From Saprospiraceae bacterium (GTDB lineage: Bacteria > Bacteroidota > Bacteroidia > Bacteroidales > JAIPBB01), in assembly GCA_021739805.1 (NCBI GenBank), contig JAIPBB010000118.1, positions 1 through 14,590 of the forward strand: DNA of 14,590 nucleotides, in the 5' to 3' direction. Position numbers and translations under genes: made by a program. Shown piece after piece: positions 7,827 to 14,588 of the stretch. The stretch's first letter is position 1; every line of letters starts with the position of its first letter. The notes beneath the pieces are model-generated. The model was given only the letters and a program-made list of their open reading frames with translations. It had not been told where the DNA came from and ran no database searches.

Positions 7827-8265
7827 GATTTTGGCTTTCCAATTTGAATACAATTTTTTTTACTTGTTCAGGTACATTATAAGCTATTCCCGGTCGATGG
7901 TATTCACCAGAATAAAACACAAAAAAGAATCCTGCTTCAAAATCCATAAAGATCGGTTTTGTTTTGACCAATTCATAATCTGCCTCAAAATCATATTGTT
8001 GATGCAAAGAAACATATGAACTAGAAAACGCCACTTTTTCACGCCCTGATAAGATTATTTGAATGTCGATATACTTTTTGTGATTCTCCAATATGGACAC
8101 ATCATTAGTATTAGTCTCATATTCATTGACTAAAACGAAAAGGGTATCTGATATTTCATGTTTCCCTGGTCGCAGGGAATTGAGTTCGCATCCCTGAAGG
8201 TATTTGAATAACTCAGGAAGAAGCTCTCTATATCGACACAAGTTTTCAAGCTTATCATGTACCAT
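7816..8265 (-). CDS. yhcH: YhcH/YjgK/YiaL-family protein (possible sugar-acid anomerase)
   Basis: The 149-residue protein matches the family length (~150). It has PGKHEI (33-37), ILENHKKYIDIQIILSG with E60/H62 (58-73), and a late FYSGEYHRPGI with H123. These are the conserved cupin-like metal-site motifs of the family. E. coli YhcH (NanQ) is reported to act as a sialic acid anomerase, so a role in interconverting anomers of the product of the adjacent NeuB-like synthase before CMP activation is plausible. That is inferred from context. The ATG at 8265 has GGGAGG 10 nt upstream and lies inside the last codons of a decayed CMP-sugar synthetase. The 3' end overlaps the next gene by 11 bp, so the cassette is probably translationally coupled. 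Confidence 0.8.
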   Translation of the reverse strand: MVHDKLENLCRYRELLPELFKYLQGCELNSLRPGKHEISDTLFVLVNEYETNTNDVSILENHKKYIDIQIILSGREKVAFSSSYVSLHQQYDFEADYELVKTKPIFMDFEAGFFFVFYSGEYHRPGIAYNVPEQVKKIVFKLESQNHVN

Positions 8266-8495
8266 CTTGCAAGTGCCTCCCTATTTCTCTTGCCTTGTTA
8301 TAATCATCCCTATTCTCCAATGTCAACTCAGTATCCTACAATAGGATTATGGATCACTTTCTCATTTGCGTCGAATAAGATCTGAGGCAAATCAGTGGTT
8401 TGTTTCGAACTGTCTATATACTTATTCTTTATTCCCTTCGAGCCTGCACTTGCCAGAATCACTCCAGACGAGACAGGTGAGATAGCTTTTTTCAT
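8255..8495 (-). pseudogene. Remnant of a CMP-nonulosonate (legF/neuA-type) synthetase with a large internal deletion
   Basis: Two pieces of a CMP-sugar synthetase can be read. From ATG 8495 the frame gives GVILASAGSKGIKNKYID, close to the IPARxGSKGIxxKNI signature at the N-terminus of these enzymes. It runs straight into TTDLPQILFDANEKV, which resembles the C-terminal 'RQDLPxxYxxNGxIYI' segment, and stops at TGA 8330. In another frame (8335-8255) follows DTELTLENRDDYNKAREIG, the usual C-terminal tail. About 150 central codons are missing and there is one frameshift. The stop overlaps the YhcH-like ATG. The 8496-8625 stretch upstream has an open frame of 34 codons directly after the PtmE stop, but I recognise nothing in it. 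Assignment to legF, neuA or ptmB is by motif and context. Confidence 0.65.
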
Positions 8496-8625
8496 CTGCT
8501 TTGTGCTAATTGCTCCTATATTATAAGTGCCTCATATTCGTTTTCACTCTTTCAGTATTCTTGTCTTGCTCAAAAGAGTCCATTCTAGCAATCTCTGGCC
8601 GGAATAACACTAAATGACTTTTTGC

Positions 8626-9702
8626 CTATTCATCATTGTTAAACCTCTTAATAGTCCTTTTATATTCTTCCCACTGCCCTGTATCAACCCAAGAATCACT
8701 ACTAATAGGGAACACCCCTATTTCTCCTTTATTCTGTTTTATCTTTTCCATAAGATGGGTAATATGAAAAAATGTGCCTTCCGGAATCAACCGTAAAACT
8801 CTTGCATTCAGAATATACATTCCTGTGGAAACCAAATAAGTGTATTCCGGTTTTTCTTTTATTTCCAACAATCTGCCACCCTTATCTATCTCACAAGTCC
8901 CATATGGAACCTGATAATGCATCATGGACGAAACAAGTGTCAGATCATAATCATGTTGTTCATGAAATTTGACTATTTCATCATATCTTGAATAAATAAT
9001 TATGTCACAATTAGTCACGATCAGGGTACCGCTTGTTCTTCCTACTAGATAATGCAGACTTCCCGCAGTCCCAAGTGGTTTTTCTTCTTGAATAAACTTC
9101 ATCTTATAGGAGGGATTTAGCTCCTTCAAATAGTACTTTATGATTCTGAATTTATGGTTAACAGAAACATAAAACTCATTTATTTGATACCGAAGGAACT
9201 CATCTATTATACGTTCAATAATGGTTTTGTCGCCAATAGGGATAAGTGCCTTTGGAAGAACCTGGGTAAAAGGCTCCATTCTCGTGCCAAATCCACCAGC
9301 CATTATTACCACAGGGACATTCAATTGAGGCGTTGGTCTATGATATTCTTCCTCTTCAAACAGGTCACTCCAAAAGACAATATCCTCAATTTGATTTGCA
9401 TTGTTAACAACAGGAATACAGTTGATCTTCTTCTGCAACATCAGTTCTTTTGTTCTTGCCTTACTACTTTCATTGTGGAGTGTTATTGGATTTCTATTGC
9501 ATATTATATCTAGACGGGCATCCAATTTCTTCCCATCCAAAATCCATCTACGTATATCACCATCAGTTACTGATCCGAGCAGTTTTTGTGACTTGTCGAC
9601 CACAAATAGTATTTTGTGTCTATTCTTATCAATCTTTCTCATACCGTCAATTGCTGTGGCCTGCGGGCAAATGATAAACGGTTCATTTTTTTCATATGTC
9701 AT
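8626..9702 (-). CDS. ptmE: CBS-domain sugar nucleotidyltransferase (PtmE-like)
   Basis: The 358-residue protein has two parts. A tandem CBS-domain region (about residues 8-118, including GSVTDGDIRR) is followed by an NTP-transferase domain with MAGGFGTRMEPFTQVLPKAL (134-153), EEKPLGTAGSL and a late WVDTGQWEEY. The fusion is typical of PtmE from legionaminic-acid loci, which makes GDP-glucosamine from glucosamine-1-phosphate and GTP in Campylobacter. The length matches. The CBS pair may bind a nucleotide regulator. It sits 82 bp after the SDR gene, and the ATG (9702) has only a weak GAGAT upstream. It is intact, whereas the next enzymes of that route are broken in this window. The nucleotide used (GTP or UTP) cannot be read from the sequence. 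Confidence 0.8.
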   Translation of the reverse strand: MTYEKNEPFIICPQATAIDGMRKIDKNRHKILFVVDKSQKLLGSVTDGDIRRWILDGKKLDARLDIICNRNPITLHNESSKARTKELMLQKKINCIPVVNNANQIEDIVFWSDLFEEEEYHRPTPQLNVPVVIMAGGFGTRMEPFTQVLPKALIPIGDKTIIERIIDEFLRYQINEFYVSVNHKFRIIKYYLKELNPSYKMKFIQEEKPLGTAGSLHYLVGRTSGTLIVTNCDIIIYSRYDEIVKFHEQHDYDLTLVSSMMHYQVPYGTCEIDKGGRLLEIKEKPEYTYLVSTGMYILNARVLRLIPEGTFFHITHLMEKIKQNKGEIGVFPISSDSWVDTGQWEEYKRTIKRFNNDE

Positions 9703-9744
9703 ATAATTTCGATCTCATTATTATGGGTTAATCCTTGGGGAACA

Positions 9745-9774
9745 AACCATTTGATCTCACTCTGTTAAATGGTT
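9745..9774. repeat. 8-bp perfect inverted repeat in the SDR-ptmE spacer
   Basis: AACCATTT (9745-9752) and AAATGGTT (9767-9774) flank a 14-nt interval in the 82-bp spacer between the two genes. Spacing of the arms suits an operator or a weak RNA hairpin. No T-run follows on the minus strand. Confidence 0.4.
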
Positions 9775-9784
9775 GAGTTTGTCT

Positions 9785-10642
9785 CTAAAGTAATTTGAGA
9801 CGTTCTTTTAAGTATCCGTTTAGAGAAAAGGAATATTTAACTTGTATTCTATCTTGTAGTTTTTCATCGTTAAGTTGGCGTACATTTTCATATGATTCTT
9901 TTTCTTCAAAGCATGTTTTCAATGTCTTTCCAGTAATCTGTGTGCACATTGATATCAAATCTCTTGTAGAATACATGTCAGGACCTTTGATATTATAGAT
10001 GCCTGCAAAAGGACCTTGGTCAAGAAATCTGTAAATTATCTCAGATGCATCTTTATAATGGATCGGATACCTACATTTATAGCCGTCTTCATGTAAATTA
10101 AGGGACTGGTCACCATTGAATGATCGAATCAGATAGCTCAATAGACCTTTTGTCTGTTCTTCACCATAAAGATTGCATAGCCGGAGCACTGACCATTTTT
10201 CCTTAGCTATTCCATTTGACACAATGATTTCAGATATAGCTTTACTAACACCGTAAGGAGTTTCCGGATTTACTTCCGTGTTTTCTGTTGTGACATCATC
10301 TGTTGTGCCATAAACGTTAACACTAGAGATATGGATCAGGTGGATATTATAACGCGTGACGGCTTTTGCAATATTTGCCGTTCCTACAGAATTTAATCTC
10401 AAACAGTTTTTGATGGGCCGCGTAATTTGCCCTGTACAATTTATGACAACCTTCATATCTCTTAGAGCCTTATGAAGGCTTAATTCATTGAGTACATCAA
10501 TCTCAATATTGTTTATACCCTGAACGGCCGATTTGACTTTGTCGCCTGAATAGACAGTGTACCCTCCACTTCGAATCAACGTTTCAGCAAGAGCTTTTCC
10601 TAAAAAACCAGCTCCTCCAAGAATCAATATAGAATTAGTCAT
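9785..10642 (-). CDS. NAD-dependent epimerase/dehydratase (extended SDR)
   Basis: The 285-residue protein has the Rossmann dinucleotide motif GGAGFLG at residues 9-15. ISSVNVYG (105-112) contains the catalytic Ser, and the catalytic YxxxK is Y130-K134 (YGVSK). These define extended short-chain dehydrogenases acting on nucleotide sugars (epimerases, dehydratases, reductases). The length is slightly shorter than the ~310-330 residues of many such enzymes, with a compact C-terminal substrate domain. The substrate is unknown. Its place between the neuC-like and ptmE-like genes recalls the PtmA-type oxidoreductase of ptm/leg loci, but that is only positional. The ATG overlaps the end of the neuC-like gene by 8 bp (ATGACTAA), indicating translational coupling. 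Confidence 0.85.
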   Translation of the reverse strand: MTNSILILGGAGFLGKALAETLIRSGGYTVYSGDKVKSAVQGINNIEIDVLNELSLHKALRDMKVVINCTGQITRPIKNCLRLNSVGTANIAKAVTRYNIHLIHISSVNVYGTTDDVTTENTEVNPETPYGVSKAISEIIVSNGIAKEKWSVLRLCNLYGEEQTKGLLSYLIRSFNGDQSLNLHEDGYKCRYPIHYKDASEIIYRFLDQGPFAGIYNIKGPDMYSTRDLISMCTQITGKTLKTCFEEKESYENVRQLNDEKLQDRIQVKYSFSLNGYLKERLKLL

Positions 10643-11771
10643 AGAATTTTTTTTGTATCATACCTTTAAAAGAAACCGTTTTTAATATTCTGACAATTTG
10701 TTCTGCAGACTTTCCTTCGCCGTAAGGATTATGTAAAGACCTAACGAATTCTCGAAATTGATTGTCAAACAGTGCTTTGTTGATTGCGTTCTCAATCTCT
10801 TTTGTATCATGAGGAACATCTATCACATTAGCAGCTCGTTCTCTACCTTGTTGACGACTGCCAATATTAATCGCTGGTATTCTCAAGGTGGGTGTTTCAT
10901 GTATTCCGGAACTTGAATTGCCAACAAGGGCCCATGCTTTTTTGTACAAGTTCACAAATTTTATGGTTGGTAGGCTTGGATACCACTTAATGCCTGAACT
11001 CTTTATCTCTTCAATGATTTGTGAATAGCCAGCATCATTGTTCGGTAGCAGGGCAATGGCTTGGATGCCCGTATTTTTTATGGCAGCAACTGTTTTTTTG
11101 ATTTGTTCAAGAGAGGAATCTATCTCAGTTGTAACAGGATGTTGAATCATTAGCACAAACGGTTTTGAAAAATCAACGCCAAATTCTTCTTCCAGATCTT
11201 CCTTTGGCATAGTAGGAGTATTAATTAGTACATCAATAGATGGACAACCAACTACATATATACTCTTTGGATCCTCACCGAGTCTAATAAGTCGTTTCTT
11301 AGCTTCTTCAGTCGCCGGAAAATGAATATGCGAGAATTTTGTCATAGCATGTCTGATGCTTTCATCAATACTACCAGTTACTTCACCTCCTTGAATATGC
11401 GCAACTGGAATATTCATATGGGCTGCAGCAATAGTCACAGCAAAATTACCTCCGATGTCAAATCCAGACAAAACAACATCAGGTTTAGCTTTTTCTAGCT
11501 CATCGACAACACCCATTAAAACTCTGGATAGCGATCTTACCATCTCCGCCCCAGTATCATCGGTATTATCCTTGAACATAGGAATTGTAGCATTTATCCT
11601 AAAGCCATCTTCTTCGATATAGTTAATATCTTTGCCATGTATATCAAGCAGACATACTCCGGTAACTACTAAATAGAGTTCAAAAAATGGGTCAAGAACC
11701 ATTTTTTCTAGAATTGGCTTATATCTACTGTAATCGGCTCTTCTCTCTATCAATACAAACACTTTTCTCAT
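10635..11771 (-). CDS. neuC: Hydrolysing UDP-GlcNAc 2-epimerase family protein (NeuC/LegG-like)
   Basis: The 378-residue protein has the conserved GT-B-like epimerase motifs: HIQGGEVTGSIDESIRHA (125-142), GNSSSGIHE (284-292) and GSRQQGRERAANVIDV (304-319). NeuC and LegG hydrolyse a nucleotide sugar while inverting C2, yielding ManNAc or the 2,4-diacetamido-mannose used for legionaminic acid. The N-terminal form RADYSRYKPIL with LLDIHG is nearer the LegG-type variants found beside LegB/LegC than the classical sialic-acid NeuC, as I judge it from memory. The ATG comes three bases after the synthase stop and the 3' end overlaps the SDR gene, so it sits in a tight operon. All expected motifs are present and it should be active. 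Since legB and legC are broken here, its natural substrate may have to come from elsewhere or be UDP-GlcNAc. Confidence 0.88.
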   Translation of the reverse strand: MRKVFVLIERRADYSRYKPILEKMVLDPFFELYLVVTGVCLLDIHGKDINYIEEDGFRINATIPMFKDNTDDTGAEMVRSLSRVLMGVVDELEKAKPDVVLSGFDIGGNFAVTIAAAHMNIPVAHIQGGEVTGSIDESIRHAMTKFSHIHFPATEEAKKRLIRLGEDPKSIYVVGCPSIDVLINTPTMPKEDLEEEFGVDFSKPFVLMIQHPVTTEIDSSLEQIKKTVAAIKNTGIQAIALLPNNDAGYSQIIEEIKSSGIKWYPSLPTIKFVNLYKKAWALVGNSSSGIHETPTLRIPAINIGSRQQGRERAANVIDVPHDTKEIENAINKALFDNQFREFVRSLHNPYGEGKSAEQIVRILKTVSFKGMIQKKFYD

Positions 11772-11774
11772 AAC

Positions 11775-12827
11775 CTATCTGCTTTCAAGATCTGACCATT
11801 TTAGCATTTCATCAATGGATATATTATTGGAAGCTCTATTTCCTAGTATTTTGTCATAATCTCTGGCTAGAATTTCACCTGTACCAGGTCTCTTAACCCA
11901 AAGATTATCTCTAGTGAGAACTTCTCCTTTCTGAATGTCTTTAATTGTAACAACAGATGCAAAAGCGAACTCACTTGTGAGTTTTTCGTCGTCAACAGGC
12001 TTTTTAGCACCTCCACGCATCAACGTTATCAATTTCGCGTCTTGGATCAAATCGTGACATGCCTGAGGATCCATTGAACAGGAAATATCCGGCCCTTCTC
12101 TTTCCATGTGGTCAGTAAAATGTCGTTCTAGGATAGATGCACCTAAAGCAACAGCACACAAGCAGGCATGATTTGAGATAGTATGATCTGACAAGCCAAC
12201 AACAACTCCAGGGAACTCATTCGCTAATTCTGTCATCGCTCCCAAACGTACACTTTGAGGAGGTGTTGGGTAAACATTAGTCGTGTGAAGCAAAGCAAAG
12301 GGTACTTTGTTTTCTCTTAGGATATTAACAGCTATTCTGATACTTGGAATCGTATTCATTCCTGTACTTAATATAACTGGTTTCCGAAAATGGGCAATAT
12401 GCTCTATTAGAGGGTAGTTATTACATTCACCAGAGCCAATCTTGTACGCTGGTACATTCATTCTCTGCAGCCTGTCGGCGGCAGCTCTAGAAAAGGGGGT
12501 GCTGATAAAGATTAACCCTTTAGATTTGACATATGCTTGTAGTTTTACTTCGTCCTCCTCGCTAAGAGCACATGTTTCCATGATTTCATAAATGGATTTC
12601 TTGGTATGAGAAGGTATAATATTCTTTGCTTCTTTGGTCATTTCATCCGCAACTACATGTGTTTGATGCTTTACTATTTCTACACCTACTCTAGCCGCAG
12701 CATCAACAATGTTCATCGCTTCGGAAAGAGAACCATTATGGTTTATCCCAATTTCCGCAATTACCAGAGGGTCATAATCAAGACCAATTTTTCTGTCTTC
12801 AATTTGGATGGTTGAATTTGCCTTCAT
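11775..12827 (-). CDS. neuB: N-acetylneuraminate/legionaminate synthase (NeuB/LegI)
   Basis: The 350-residue protein is a complete NeuB. It has AEIGINHNG (24-32), K53 in VKHQTH, YKIGSGE with K129, STGM (154-157), TNVYPTP (183-189), GLSDHT with H215, and ERHFTDHMEREGPD with H236. A C-terminal SAF domain from about 288 includes VKRPGTGEI. K53, K129, H215 and H236 fall at the same numbers as I recall for the catalytic and metal residues of meningococcal NeuB. The enzyme condenses PEP with ManNAc or a 2,4-diacetamido-6-deoxymannose to give the nine-carbon acid. It stands three bases ahead of the neuC-like gene. The ATG (12827) has no convincing ribosome-binding site, and a promoter candidate lies just upstream in the remains of legC. 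Sialic versus legionaminic specificity cannot be decided by eye. Confidence 0.9.
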   Translation of the reverse strand: MKANSTIQIEDRKIGLDYDPLVIAEIGINHNGSLSEAMNIVDAAARVGVEIVKHQTHVVADEMTKEAKNIIPSHTKKSIYEIMETCALSEEDEVKLQAYVKSKGLIFISTPFSRAAADRLQRMNVPAYKIGSGECNNYPLIEHIAHFRKPVILSTGMNTIPSIRIAVNILRENKVPFALLHTTNVYPTPPQSVRLGAMTELANEFPGVVVGLSDHTISNHACLCAVALGASILERHFTDHMEREGPDISCSMDPQACHDLIQDAKLITLMRGGAKKPVDDEKLTSEFAFASVVTIKDIQKGEVLTRDNLWVKRPGTGEILARDYDKILGNRASNNISIDEMLKWSDLESR

Positions 12828-12860
12828 AATACTAGCACCGTTAAATAATTCAGCATGAAA

Positions 12861-12889
12861 AGGATATACTTGTTTCCAACAATTGTCAA
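12861..12889 (-). promoter_or_regulatory. Candidate sigma70-type promoter ahead of neuB
   Basis: On the minus strand TTGACA (12889-12884) is followed after 17 nt by TATCCT (12866-12861). The -35 is perfect and the -10 matches 4 of 6; an alternative TATATC lies at 15-nt spacing. It lies 34 nt before the neuB ATG, within the decayed legC region. It could restart transcription of the intact genes. Confidence 0.4.
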
Positions 12890-12895
12890 ACAGAA

Positions 12896-12982
12896 TCAGT
12901 CTTCATGAAGTTGGATGATACCTTCCGTTTGGTTGTAAACATCGCGGATGAAATGGACTATTTTCTCAAACTTCTTTTGCAT
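12896..12982 (-). pseudogene. legC: N-terminal stub of legC (legionaminic-pathway aminotransferase)
   Basis: Two bases after the legB-remnant stop an ATG opens a 28-codon frame containing KIVHFIRDVY and EGIIQLHED before a TGA. LegC aminotransferases begin with a comparable helix and 'xFIPLHEPxFIGNE'. The stop falls where the arginine codon of that motif would be (CGA to TGA), and the next few codons (FxLTIVGNKYI) may still echo IGNEKKY. The remaining ~340 codons of the PLP-dependent enzyme are gone, because neuB starts 68 nt later. This is a deletion, not a point error. The enzyme transfers an amino group to the 4-keto sugar made by LegB. Identification rests on a short match plus the legB-legC order. 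Confidence 0.6.
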
Positions 12983-12984
12983 GC

Positions 12985-13590
12985 CTATACGTTGTAAATG
13001 TTCGCTTTGTATTTTTTCAAATTGTCTGCAACACAGAACCACTGACATGTTTCTTCCAATCCAGCTTCAATGCAGTACTCTGGCTTAAAGCCGGTTAGCC
13101 TGTTAATCAGGCTATTATCTCCCCAGAGACGAAACACTTCAGAGTTTTTCGGCCTGACCCGCTGCTCATCTGACACAAACTTCACTTCAGACTTCATGAC
13201 CTGCTTGATAATATCAAGCGTATCCTTCATTGATATCTAAAAGTTTAATGCAATGTTCACTTCCTTGCCAATGGCGTTCAGCTAACGCGATGAAGCCTTC
13301 TACAGTGTCCTTGACATAGTTAAAGTCTCTCGTGGGAGATAAATCGCCAAGCTTAATCTTTTTCATCCCATTAGCAATCTGAGTGATAATTGTAGGGATT
13401 ATAGCACGAGCCGATTGCCGAGGTCCATATGTATTAAATGGGCGTGCAATTGTAACAGGAAGCTCAAATGCATTATAGAAACTCATGGCCATAGCATCAG
13501 CACAATTTTTGACGCTGAATAAGGTGACTGAGCTTGTTTAGGATGTTTTTCATCAATTGGCACATATTTAGCAGTGCCATACAATTCGAG
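12985..13590 (-). pseudogene. legB: Decayed legB (NAD-dependent 4,6-dehydratase), 5'-truncated and frameshifted
   Basis: About 200 codons of a LegB-type 4,6-dehydratase can be followed in three frame segments. The first (13590-13504) has ELYGTAKYVPIDEKHP and SPYSASK, the latter with the catalytic YxxxK. After loss of one base near 13503, the frame from 13501 gives the segment with PVTIARPFNTYGPRQSARAI. A second shift near 13261 returns to the original frame. There VNIALNF runs into an in-frame TAG (13239-13237, where GAG would give Glu), then ISMKDTLDII to the normal C-terminal end. The first ~130 codons, including the Rossmann GxxGxxG motif, are not recognisable in 13591-13705. Several independent lesions argue against sequencing error. 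LegB would make the 4-keto-6-deoxy sugar that LegC aminates. Confidence 0.85.
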
Positions 13591-13705
13591 AAAAGACCTA
13601 TTTCAGAGCTGTCTACAGCATTCTCCTGCAATAGCGAAAGCGACATTCATAACCAACTGCCATTATTCGACTTATAACCGGACGGTAGTGATGTATTATG
13701 ACTGC

Positions 13706-14245
13706 TTAATGAAATTTGCCTTCACTCTTTAATCGCTCATAATGCTCTTTATTACGATACTTGAATACCTTTGCTGGATGTCCGCCGGCAATTGCATATT
13801 TAGGGATATCAGTAACTACGCAAGAAGCTGCTTGTATGATAGCACCTTCGCCAATTGTCACTCCCCCCAGAATGGTGACACGAGACCCAATCCAAACATT
13901 ATCTTCAATAATGATGTCTTTGAGTACATAGGTGCTGTCATAAGGAATAGCTTGCCCGTGGTCATAATTATGATCTTGATTAATCATCAGACAACTGTGT
14001 CCCGAATGAAAGTTGTTACCAATGACAACTCGGCCCCCACCATCAATTCTCATCCCATTGAAGCTTACGTTGTTACCAAGATATGTATTACCAGTTACCC
14101 GTGTGGGGCCATTAACTATTAAGGCCTCACCACAACATGCTGCTTCTGATCGCACGCGACCTCCGTAACGCCACCGGCGTGCTGCCCGATTAATATCTCG
14201 GAGCCTTCTTCTTACTTCTTTGAATACCATAAATACAAGACTCAT
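13706..14245 (-). CDS. Left-handed beta-helix acyltransferase (CatB/NodL/WcaF-type)
   Basis: The 179-residue protein has imperfect hexapeptide repeats typical of the left-handed beta-helix, such as VVIGNN, IIIEDNVWIGSRVTILGG and VTIGEGAII. It has a loop NQDHNYDHG holding the probable catalytic histidine and the terminal signature AGGHPAKVFKYR. These enzymes O-acetylate (or otherwise acylate) sugars using acetyl-CoA in the cytoplasm, usually as trimers. Length fits the family (~180-210). It is the first intact gene of the visible operon, 30-65 nt downstream of a good promoter candidate, with AAGG 12 nt before the ATG. It could modify the repeat unit. It could also supply N-acetylation in the nonulosonate pathway, but the sequence is closer to O-acetyltransferases than to PglD/LegH-type enzymes. 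Confidence 0.85.
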   Translation of the reverse strand: MSLVFMVFKEVRRRLRDINRAARRWRYGGRVRSEAACCGEALIVNGPTRVTGNTYLGNNVSFNGMRIDGGGRVVIGNNFHSGHSCLMINQDHNYDHGQAIPYDSTYVLKDIIIEDNVWIGSRVTILGGVTIGEGAIIQAASCVVTDIPKYAIAGGHPAKVFKYRNKEHYERLKSEGKFH

Positions 14246-14281
14246 CCCACGAAGTCCCTTCTTAGACTGCGCAATTCAATG

Positions 14282-14310
14282 ACTATCGGCTAAAGTCGAA
14301 AGATTGTCAA
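14282..14310 (-). promoter_or_regulatory. Candidate sigma70-type promoter for the acyltransferase-led operon
   Basis: TTGACA (14310-14305) and GATAGT (14287-14282) are separated by exactly 17 nt on the minus strand. The -35 is perfect and the -10 matches 4 of 6. Transcription would begin near 14275, about 30 nt before the acyltransferase ATG. It shares the string TTTGACAAT with the neuB-proximal candidate. Confidence 0.5.
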
Positions 14311-14350
14311 ACGCTTGAAAGCTATCAGTTTAGGCTGAAGCCACAAAGGA

Positions 14351-14497
14351 GTCCTTCGGACAACTATTTTTACTAAAATATGCTAAAGACAACTCCGCCT
14401 ACAGGCGAAGGTTTATAACCGACTCTGTGGAATTCAACTGCTGCTCTTTACCTGTACTGTCCCACATTAGTTTCGCTGCTTAAGCCTCCTTGGAGGC
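14351..14497. repeat. Three short GC-rich hairpins in the leader region
   Basis: Small inverted repeats occur at 14351-14361 (GTCC-3 nt-GGAC), 14396-14407 (CGCCT-2 nt-AGGCG) and 14484-14497 (GCCTCC-2 nt-GGAGGC). None is followed by a T-run on the minus strand. The 14246-14590 stretch otherwise holds the promoter candidate and a doubtful partial frame. Confidence 0.4.
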
Positions 14498-14588
14498 AAT
14501 AGGTTATGTTTTTTGTAGTGATAAAATCGTGCCAGTTCTTTTCGAGTACTTTTGCGTTGTGCGGATCGAATGTCCCAACCCGGATAGT
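14448..14588 (-). CDS. Possible 3' end of an upstream gene (partial at right edge)
   Basis: A frame enters from the right edge and runs 46 codons to TAA (14450-14448). It has protein-like composition (for example GTFDPHNAKVLEKNWHDFI). A second frame of 40 codons, offset by one base and containing STRKELARFYHYKKH, is also open, so the coding frame is uncertain. I recognise neither. Chance open frames of this length are common. Confidence 0.2.
   Translation of the reverse strand, partial: TIRVGTFDPHNAKVLEKNWHDFITTKNITYCLQGGLSSETNVGQYR

Noticed and set aside
7827..7853. Nine-residue N-terminal extension of the NeuB-like synthase from a TTG
   Set aside because: The ATG at 7826 has a better GGAAAG site and begins at the usual first strand of the barrel; the TTG lacks a ribosome-binding site.
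9154..9706. Plus-strand frames of about 100-119 codons opposite the nucleotidyltransferase gene
   Set aside because: They are antisense to a well-supported gene and lack plausible ribosome-binding sites or recognisable domains.
11968..11983. Terminator-like palindrome (AACTCAC-TT-GTGAGTT then T-run) on the plus strand
   Set aside because: It lies inside the neuB coding region, antisense to all genes, and encodes ordinary residues (KLTSEF). No plus-strand gene needs a terminator there.
13742..14122. 126-codon plus-strand frame opposite the acyltransferase gene
   Set aside because: It is the antisense shadow of a gene with clear hexapeptide repeats, and its translation shows no recognisable motif.
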